DNA of 12,228 bases from Desulfobulbaceae bacterium (GTDB lineage Bacteria > Desulfobacterota > Desulfobulbia > Desulfobulbales > Desulfurivibrionaceae), in contig DOZO01000034.1 in NCBI GenBank assembly GCA_003517965.1, forward strand, positions 6,773 through 19,000, in the 5' to 3' direction. Position numbers and translations under genes: made by a program. Within the stretch, counting starts at the first letter, position 1, and each line of letters opens with the position of its first letter. The notes below the pieces were generated by a model. It saw nothing but the letters and a program-made list of their open reading frames with translations, was not told the origin of the DNA and did no database searches. Below, in pieces: positions 6,795 to 12,228 of the stretch.

Positions 6795-6837
6795 ACGCTG
6801 GTCAAAGGACGCACGTCTTTTGACCAGCGTTTTTTTT
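6795..6837 (+). terminator. rho-independent terminator of fhs
   Basis: A 16-base stem (6795-6810 with 6815-6830) with a single G-U mismatch, a GCAC loop and eight consecutive T (6830-6837), 28 bases after the fhs stop. The minus-strand gene ends at 6844, so transcription converges here. On the minus strand the stem is not followed by a T run, so it should work mainly for fhs. Confidence 0.93.
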
Positions 6838-6843
6838 GTAGAC

Positions 6844-7611
6844 TTACCCGCTCTGGATTTTTTTCTGAATCATCTGCAGATCAAGCCAGGTTGCCTTTTT
6901 CATCTCCTCGTTTTTTAAAAGAAATTCCGGCGAGAAGGTGGGCATCAGCGGAATACCTTGAAAGGCGTGGAATCTGCCGCGCAGCTGGCTGAGGGGCCTG
7001 CTGGTGTGGAGCAGCTTCTGGGCGGCGAGCGGGCCCATGGTACAGATGATCTTGGGGTCAATGAGCGTGATTTCCTTGAGCAGAAAGGGCAGGCAGGTTT
7101 CCATGGCCTCTTGGTTCAGCGGTTCTGGCGCATGGCATCTGGTAAGCAGGCTCAGGTGGATTTTTGTCCGGTTCAGGCCGATGGCAGCCAGCATCTTGTC
7201 GAGAAGCAGGCCAGGTTCCCCGCTCATGGGCAGGCCGGAAAGATCATCCTCGGCAGAGGGCGCATCGCCAATGATCAGAAGCTTGACTCCGGTGCTGCCT
7301 TCTTCGGTTATCACCCTGCTCCGGCTCTGGTGCCGTGGGCAACGTTGGCAGCCTTGCATCTCGGTATAAAGGGCAGCCAGAGTTGTCTCCGGTATGGTGG
7401 GCATGGTGGCGGCGGTGGTCTGTTGGGGTGCCGGGGCCGCCGGTTGTGGTTGTTTGGCAATAAAGTGGGTAAGTTCCGGGGTGCGGGGGTAGCCTTCGAT
7501 GCCGATTGCCTGCTGAAAGCCGACAAGCTGCCTGACATCCTGGAGAAATTCCAGAGCGGCTTGCGCTGGAATCGGTGGGGGTGTGGTGTAGTTCTTGTCT
7601 GGCGTGGTCAT
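6844..7611 (-). CDS. uracil-DNA glycosylase family 4-like Fe-S protein
   Basis: A 255-residue homologue of family 4 uracil-DNA glycosylases, which excise uracil from DNA and carry a 4Fe-4S cluster. Four cysteines fit the cluster pattern: C88 and C91 (GCQRCPRH), C159 (TRCHAPEP) and C173 (METCLPF). Motif A is GDAPSAEDDLSGLPMSG (115-131), where the family usually has GEAPGxxED..GxPFVG. The C-terminal motif, normally a HPS/HPA loop, reads TFSPEFLL (225-232) with Ser in place of His. Both changes make full glycosylase activity uncertain. Residues 1-80 are an extra region with a Pro/Ala/Gln/Thr-rich linker (about 53-75). The start at 7611 has AAGGA six bases upstream; the ATG at 7635 overlaps a -10 box and lacks a Shine-Dalgarno. 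Confidence 0.85.
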   Translation of the reverse strand: MTTPDKNYTTPPPIPAQAALEFLQDVRQLVGFQQAIGIEGYPRTPELTHFIAKQPQPAAPAPQQTTAATMPTIPETTLAALYTEMQGCQRCPRHQSRSRVITEEGSTGVKLLIIGDAPSAEDDLSGLPMSGEPGLLLDKMLAAIGLNRTKIHLSLLTRCHAPEPLNQEAMETCLPFLLKEITLIDPKIICTMGPLAAQKLLHTSRPLSQLRGRFHAFQGIPLMPTFSPEFLLKNEEMKKATWLDLQMIQKKIQSG

Positions 7612-7633
7612 GGGTGGTCCTTGATTTTTGCCC

Positions 7634-7662
7634 ATTATAGCTCAGAGCAGGGGTAAGGCCAA
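7634..7662 (-). promoter_or_regulatory. predicted sigma-70 promoter of the glycosylase gene
   Basis: On the minus strand TTGGCC (7662-7657), a 17-base spacer and a perfect TATAAT (7639-7634). The expected transcription start is near 7627, leaving a leader of about 15 bases with AAGGA before the ATG at 7611. The box overlaps the ATG at 7635, which therefore could not be translated from this promoter. It lies in the 76-base gap after the M1-like/ChaN/PDZ gene, so the glycosylase gene can be transcribed on its own. Confidence 0.6.
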
Positions 7663-7687
7663 AAGAAAAGATGGGTGGGCAAAACTG

Positions 7688-10600
7688 CTACAACCTCACC
7701 GGGATGGAAAGAATCTCTTCCTGCTTGAACCAGAACCCAGATTTCCGTTTAATTCTTACTGTCACCGACTTGCCGGTTTCCTTGCCAAGCATGATGATCT
7801 TAAGATCGTCGATGGTGGCCACCGGTTCTTCATCCAGGGCCAGGATCACGTCTTTTGCCTGGATGCCTGCCGCTCCGGCCTTGCTTTTTTCTGACAAACC
7901 TTCTACCAGCGGACCCTCGGGCGTGTTGGCGAGCATCACCCCGAGAAGCGCGGCCGGGGGCAGCTCTACGGACTTGTAAAAGATCAGGTAGTCCGCCTCG
8001 GCCTGCTCAAGTTCTCCACCCTCGCTGTTCAGGATCACGGCCTGGCTGATCGTCGGCAGACGGCGGGCGACCCGGGGCGGAATGGCCGTGGCCTTGTCGG
8101 TGTGCCCCTGGCCGGCCAGCATCACCATCCGGCTTTCCGGGTTGGCGTTCAGGAAGCTGGTCACGGATTCGGCCATGGTCTCATCCCAGAGGGCCTGGGC
8201 CTGGAAAAAGCTGTTGAGCTGTTCAGGGCCTCCGTCTTTCTGGCTGTGCATGGCAAAAACCTCGGCGATCCGCGCACGATAGCCGGGGAGGGCAAGGTCG
8301 CGGTCTGTTGGAAGCTTGGCGATCTCTTCGGCGGTCAGGGAGGAGACGCCCTCTTTGAAGACCTTGCTGACGATCTCCTTTTCCTGGTTGAGGGCCACGA
8401 TGGGCAGATGGTGGAGCCGGGCAAAATTGATGATCTCCCGATACAGGCGGTAATCGAAGCCCCATTTGGAAAAATATCCCGATTGCTTCAAGAATTCCCG
8501 CTCGCTCAGTTCCCCGGCCACATACCGGTCAAGAACGGGCTGCGCCTCCCGGCTGAACATCTCCATGCCGATGGCAAGTTTGGGGTTTTGGGCGAAGAGC
8601 GCCCGGATCACCCGCAGTTGCAGGAGATGGTCTTCGTAGCGGGTGTGGCTTTCGCCCACATACACCACCCGTCTGTCGGCGAGTTGCTCCATGATGGCGA
8701 CAAAGGAAAGGGCCTGTGGCAGGGCGACGCCCATGGGCGGGGTGTCGATGGTCAGATGCATCCCCTGGTCGGTCTCGGCGATGGTTTTTCGCTCGATTCG
8801 GCCCTGGTTGAAATGCAGGGTGCTGTATTTGCCGTAATGGGCGAGTTTGGGCGCGGCGGCCGCTGTTTCCGCGGCGCTGGCCGAAGCGATCAGCACCGCG
8901 ATCTGGCCGGGTGCTAAAGGATTCTCCCGCACCTCCAGGGCAAAGCCTGTGCCGGGTTGGGGCTGCCCGGCAAAGATGGAGCGGGCCAGGCGGCTGTCGG
9001 CGCCGAGGAAAAGCACGGCCTTGTCTGCCAGATCCTTGTCCGTGGCCTCGTTGGCACCCTTGATCGGGCAGTCCATGGCGGCAAGGAGTTCGATGAGGGG
9101 GGCATAAAGATGCCGGGCCTCTCCCTCCGGGACAAGGGCCAGCCTCTCGCGGGCTCCGAGGAAGCGCGCCCAGGTGGGCGGCAGTTCTTTTGGGGCCAGG
9201 GCCCGCATCAGGTCGTAGTCCGGATCACCAACCACCCGCAAGGGATAATCAGCCAGGCGGATTTTCAGTTTGGTTTCGTTTTCGGTAAGGCTCACTTCGA
9301 ACCGCTCCTTGTCCTTGGCGGTGACGATATCCAGAGGCAATCGCAGCCGGTAGGGCTTTTCCTGGAGCTGCTTGATGGTGAGAGCAAGTTCCAGCTGACC
9401 CTCCTTTTCCGTCAGGGGGGTGGCGGTGATTTGCAGGCGGGGAAGATCGGGCCGGTTGAGCCATTGGCTGAAAAACGGGGCAAGATCCCGGCCCGCGTTT
9501 TTGTTGAAACTTGCGGCCAGATTCTGCCAGCCGGCCTGCCGGTGCCGGAAAATGGCGTAAAAATCCCGAAGTCCGGCATGAAAGGCGGGATTGCCGATCT
9601 CCCGGCGCAACATGTGGAAAACCATGCTGGTCTTCTCGTAACCCACCGCCCGGGCCGCCTTGTTTTCGGAAGAAAGATGGCTGCCTGCCCCGCTGAAATC
9701 CGTGATAGCCATGGTGCTGTCGGCGCCCACATAGCTCTGGTAGGTGATGAGCTGCTGCTTTCTGAACGCGGCCCCGGCCCCGGCCTCCGCGGCGAAGGCC
9801 TGATCCGCCAGGTAGGTGGTCAGCCCTTCGCACCAGTTGCCCTGGGCGGGATCCACGTCAACCGCGTTGCCGAACCAGCTGTGCAACACCTCATGGCCTA
9901 GGGAGGTCTCGGTGATGAAGGGCAGCCGGACCACGGCTTGGCCGAGCAAGGTGAAGGTGGGCATGGCGTACCCGGTGGGGAGCCGGTTTTCCACGATGCT
10001 GAAACGCTGGTAGGGATAGGGGCCGATCAGCTCCTGGTAGCGTTTGAGGTAGGCAAGCGCTTTTTTCCGGTATTCCGCGGCTAGTTCTTTATCTTCCGCA
10101 AAGAAATAGGAATAGAGGGTTTGGCCGGGGCCGATGGGCTCCTGCTCCACCACATAGGGGCCGGCGACAAAGTTCAGACCCTCCAGGGGATGGTCGAACC
10201 GGAAGTGGACGATGCGGATGTTCCCGGCCACCGTGCTGTTGATCTCCTCGGCTTCGGAGATGGCGGTAAACTGTTTGGGGATGGCGGCGGTCAATTCATG
10301 GCGGCAAAGGGAGTCGAGGCGCGGATGCCAGAGGCCGGTGAGGGCGATGCCGTTGGGCCCGATGAGTCCGTTGAGTCCGTCGGCCTGATCGTCGGCGTAT
10401 GTTTTGTGAAAGCTGATGGCCACCTGCTGTTCTTTCGGGGCCGGGGAGATGATTAGCTGCTCCGCGGCCTGAAGCGAGAGGTCGTTTACTTGCAGGGTGG
10501 TGACCTTCAAACCTGCCAGCGAGATGGTGGCTGCGGTCTGGGCGGGGATGGTGATGCGCGATGTGCCGCTAAGTCGGTGGCCTTGCAGGTCAAAGGCAAT

Positions 10601-10732
10601 ATCGAGCTGTTGCTGGGGGATAGGCGGGGCTGCGGCGGAGGATGAGGTCACGGAGAGGGTCAGCAGGCCGAAGAGCAGGAGAAGGCAAAGCAGAGGCCGG
10701 TCATACTTAGGCCGGTTCCAGCTTTTCCGCAT
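7688..10732 (-). CDS. secreted M1-like metallopeptidase / ChaN haem-binding / PDZ fusion protein
   Basis: A 1014-residue exported protein; numbering is from the ATG at 10732. Signal peptide about 1-35 (MRKSWNRPKYDR, then a Leu-rich core, cleavage near SSSAAA). Residues about 36-435 are an M1-type gluzincin region: zinc motif HEVLH (280-284), third ligand E302 in NWCEGLTTY, and Y365 in GYEKTSMVFHMLR. The aminopeptidase GxMEN motif is replaced by GYAMP (254-258). A poorly defined segment (about 436-685) precedes a ChaN-like domain (about 686-915: VYVGESHTRYEDH, GMEMFSREAQPVLD, WGFDYRLYREI, AGQGH with H877), known in ChaN lipoproteins to bind haem. A PDZ domain closes the protein (about 925-1013). 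A GTG at 10771 has a better Shine-Dalgarno (GAGGA, seven bases) and is an alternative start. It overlaps the trmFO end by 26 bases, so the two are probably cotranscribed. Confidence 0.88.
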   Translation of the reverse strand: MRKSWNRPKYDRPLLCLLLLFGLLTLSVTSSSAAAPPIPQQQLDIAFDLQGHRLSGTSRITIPAQTAATISLAGLKVTTLQVNDLSLQAAEQLIISPAPKEQQVAISFHKTYADDQADGLNGLIGPNGIALTGLWHPRLDSLCRHELTAAIPKQFTAISEAEEINSTVAGNIRIVHFRFDHPLEGLNFVAGPYVVEQEPIGPGQTLYSYFFAEDKELAAEYRKKALAYLKRYQELIGPYPYQRFSIVENRLPTGYAMPTFTLLGQAVVRLPFITETSLGHEVLHSWFGNAVDVDPAQGNWCEGLTTYLADQAFAAEAGAGAAFRKQQLITYQSYVGADSTMAITDFSGAGSHLSSENKAARAVGYEKTSMVFHMLRREIGNPAFHAGLRDFYAIFRHRQAGWQNLAASFNKNAGRDLAPFFSQWLNRPDLPRLQITATPLTEKEGQLELALTIKQLQEKPYRLRLPLDIVTAKDKERFEVSLTENETKLKIRLADYPLRVVGDPDYDLMRALAPKELPPTWARFLGARERLALVPEGEARHLYAPLIELLAAMDCPIKGANEATDKDLADKAVLFLGADSRLARSIFAGQPQPGTGFALEVRENPLAPGQIAVLIASASAAETAAAAPKLAHYGKYSTLHFNQGRIERKTIAETDQGMHLTIDTPPMGVALPQALSFVAIMEQLADRRVVYVGESHTRYEDHLLQLRVIRALFAQNPKLAIGMEMFSREAQPVLDRYVAGELSEREFLKQSGYFSKWGFDYRLYREIINFARLHHLPIVALNQEKEIVSKVFKEGVSSLTAEEIAKLPTDRDLALPGYRARIAEVFAMHSQKDGGPEQLNSFFQAQALWDETMAESVTSFLNANPESRMVMLAGQGHTDKATAIPPRVARRLPTISQAVILNSEGGELEQAEADYLIFYKSVELPPAALLGVMLANTPEGPLVEGLSEKSKAGAAGIQAKDVILALDEEPVATIDDLKIIMLGKETGKSVTVRIKRKSGFWFKQEEILSIPVRL

Positions 10733-12041
10733 CGCAGAATTGTTTGAGGGAAGCCAGGGCTGTTTGGGCACGGTGTTGTCCTCGCAATTTTTTGGCAAGC
10801 TTCGTCTCCCAAGCCGGGAACAGGCCGAAGTTGATGTTGGAGGGCTGGAAATGCTTGGGATCAGTCTGGGTCAAATGACCGATCAAGGCACCCAGGGCGG
10901 TGTCATTGGGCAGGTCAAGGCCCACCTGATCATGAGCCCGGCGCACCGCGTTAATTCCAGCCAGCAGCCCCATGGCCGTGGATTCCACATACCCTTCCAC
11001 TCCGGTTATTTGCCCGGCCAGCAGGAGGTCTGGTCGGCCTTTCACCTGCAGGCTGGGGAGCAGCACCTTGGGCCCGCAAACAAAGGTGTTGCGGTGGATG
11101 CTGCCGAGCCGGGCGAATTCCGCCTGGGCCATGCCCGGAATCAGCCGGAACACCGCCTGCTGCGCCCCATAGGTCAGCTTGGTCTGAAAGCCCACCATAT
11201 TATAGAGCAATCCATCTTTTTTCTCCATGCGGAGCTGGACCACGGCGTACGGATCGCGGCCGGTGCGCGGATCGGGCAGACCCACCGGTTTCATGGGGCC
11301 GAAGCGAAGGGTGTTTTCGCCGCGTTCCATCATGACCTCAATGGGCAGACAGCCCTCGAAATATTTTTGTTCCTCGAATTCCTTGAGCGGCACCTTGTCG
11401 GCGCTGCGCAATGCCTCGATAAAGGCCGCGTATTCGTCACGGTTCATGGGACAGTTGAGATAGTCGCCCGGTCCGTCGTCATAGCGGGAAGCCCGGTAGA
11501 CGATGCTCATGTCCAGGGAGTCGGCGGTAACGATGGGAGCGATGGCATCGTAAAAGGCCAGATGTTCTTCGCCGGTGAGCTGGGCAAGGGACGCGGCAAG
11601 CGGGCTTGAGGTCAGCGGGCCGCTGGCCAGGATCACCGGCCATTTTCCGGGGGGGGGAAGTTCGGTGACCTCCTCCCGGACCACGGTGATGGCCGGATGG
11701 TTTTCGATTTTTTCGGTGATGAATTGGGCAAAGAGGTCGCGGTCCACGGCCAGGGCCCGACCGGCCGGAACCTGGGTCTGGTCGGCCGCCGCCATGATCA
11801 GGGAGCCCAAGTGCCGCATCTCCTCCTTGAGCAGACCCACGGCGGAAGAGACATCGGCGGAGCGCAGGGAATTGCTGCAGACCAGTTCCGCCAACTGCGG
11901 TGACTCGTGGGCCGGACTAAAGCGCACCGGCTTCATTTCGTAAAGCCGTACCCGGCAGCCGCGCTGGGCGGCTTGCCAGGCGGCCTCGCATCCCGCGAGA
12001 CCGCCGCCGATGATAGTAATATTCGGGATTTTAGAGGCCAA
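10707..12041 (-). CDS. trmFO: methylenetetrahydrofolate--tRNA-(uracil-5-)-methyltransferase TrmFO
   Basis: Forms 5-methyluridine at position 54 of tRNA using methylene-THF as carbon donor and FADH2 as reductant. 444 residues from the chosen start. The FAD-binding motif is IIGGGLAGCEAAW (10-22), followed by KPVRFSPAHES. ELVCSNSLRS contains C55 and FEGCLPIEVM contains C231, the two conserved cysteines. LNCPMNRDEY, FGPMKPVGL, MVGFQTKL, GQITGVEGYVES and FQPSNINFGL are all family blocks. The start is uncertain: TTG at 12041 gives a normal N-terminus (MASKIPNITIIGGG) and overlaps the adk end by 11 bases, while ATG at 12071 lies deeper inside adk and has no Shine-Dalgarno. The overlaps on both sides suggest an adk-trmFO-peptidase transcript. 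Confidence 0.96.
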   Translation of the reverse strand: MASKIPNITIIGGGLAGCEAAWQAAQRGCRVRLYEMKPVRFSPAHESPQLAELVCSNSLRSADVSSAVGLLKEEMRHLGSLIMAAADQTQVPAGRALAVDRDLFAQFITEKIENHPAITVVREEVTELPPPGKWPVILASGPLTSSPLAASLAQLTGEEHLAFYDAIAPIVTADSLDMSIVYRASRYDDGPGDYLNCPMNRDEYAAFIEALRSADKVPLKEFEEQKYFEGCLPIEVMMERGENTLRFGPMKPVGLPDPRTGRDPYAVVQLRMEKKDGLLYNMVGFQTKLTYGAQQAVFRLIPGMAQAEFARLGSIHRNTFVCGPKVLLPSLQVKGRPDLLLAGQITGVEGYVESTAMGLLAGINAVRRAHDQVGLDLPNDTALGALIGHLTQTDPKHFQPSNINFGLFPAWETKLAKKLRGQHRAQTALASLKQFCDAEKLEPA

Positions 12042-12228
12042 GTTGTTTCTTGATGGCGTCAACCACCACATCGCTGGAGGTGCCGACGATGGATTTCAGC
12101 AGACCGGCCTTTTCATAGAAACCGGCCAGGGGCGCGGTTTTCTCGTTGTAGGTGTCCAGCCGGTGGGCGATGGCCTCCTGGGTTTCGTCCTCGCGCTGGA
12201 TCGCTGGGCTGCCGCACTTGTCGCAGAT
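12031..12228 (-). CDS. adk: adenylate kinase, C-terminal 65 residues (cut by window edge)
   Basis: Interconverts ATP + AMP and 2 ADP. The visible part begins ICDKCGSPAIQRED, the second CxxC of a zinc-type LID domain. It continues through AIAHRLDTYNEKTAPL and FYEKAGLL, which are characteristic of the enzyme's C-terminal third, and ends VDAIKKQLGL before TAA at 12033-12031. The Cys-type LID is common in Gram-positives and also found in Desulfobacterota and other groups; the first CxxC should lie just outside the window. The end overlaps the start of trmFO on the same strand. Confidence 0.93.
   Translation of the reverse strand: MCDKCGSPAIQREDETQEAIAHRLDTYNEKTAPLAGFYEKAGLLKSIVGTSSDVVVDAIKKQLGL

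Noticed and set aside
8957..9901. Plus-strand open frame (314 codons) inside the M1-like/ChaN/PDZ gene
   Set aside because: Opposite-strand shadow of a gene with recognisable motifs; no Shine-Dalgarno or family resemblance.
10497..11609. Plus-strand open frame (370 codons) antisense to trmFO
   Set aside because: TrmFO motifs are unambiguous on the minus strand; the antisense translation is compositional noise.
1..12228. CRISPR array, tRNA or rRNA gene, transposase, toxin-antitoxin or defence island
   Set aside because: None seen on either strand. The only direct repeat is the two-copy one at 1-106, and no known system beyond the genes listed is supported.

Overview
The window reads as chromosomal DNA of an anaerobic, GC-rich Desulfobacterota-type (former deltaproteobacterial) bacterium. 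This is inferred from gene content: an adjacent nifU-nifS pair as Fe-S machinery, a flavin-dependent thymidylate synthase, a formate-tetrahydrofolate ligase, a secreted M1-like/ChaN/PDZ fusion protein and a folate-dependent TrmFO. No rRNA or marker gene confirms it; Desulfobulbales is a guess.

Layout. Bases 1-106 carry two perfect 35-base copies of a segment that includes the nifU ribosome binding site. A tight plus-strand cluster follows: nifU (107-940), nifS (940-2154, stop and start overlapping by one base) and thyX (2168-3121). Next is an AT-richer patch (about 3122-4711) with a lipoprotein gene that looks broken by a one-base frameshift (3225-3647 and 3644-4387) and a 76-residue membrane protein (4481-4711). 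A 291-base gap holds an imperfect inverted-repeat element and a perfect 17-base palindrome. Then comes fhs (5003-6766), closed by a strong intrinsic terminator (6795-6837). From there everything is on the minus strand and converges on fhs. Read in its own direction it runs: 3' end of adk (12228-12031), trmFO, the large M1-like/ChaN/PDZ protein, and a family-4-like uracil-DNA glycosylase with its own predicted promoter.

How the genes fit together. NifU and NifS build and deliver Fe-S clusters; the glycosylase homologue has four cysteines in the arrangement used for a 4Fe-4S cluster. ThyX, Fhs and TrmFO all handle one-carbon units on tetrahydrofolate: Fhs loads formate, ThyX uses methylene-THF to make dTMP, and TrmFO uses it to methylate uracil in tRNA. 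ThyX, the glycosylase and TrmFO also all act on uracil. This shared chemistry is notable, but the genes lie in separate transcription units on two strands, so joint regulation is not shown. No CRISPR array, transposase, phage module or recognisable defence system is visible. The oddest items are the duplicated nifU leader, the frameshifted lipoprotein, the glycosylase lacking its usual C-terminal His, and the M1-like/ChaN/PDZ fusion.
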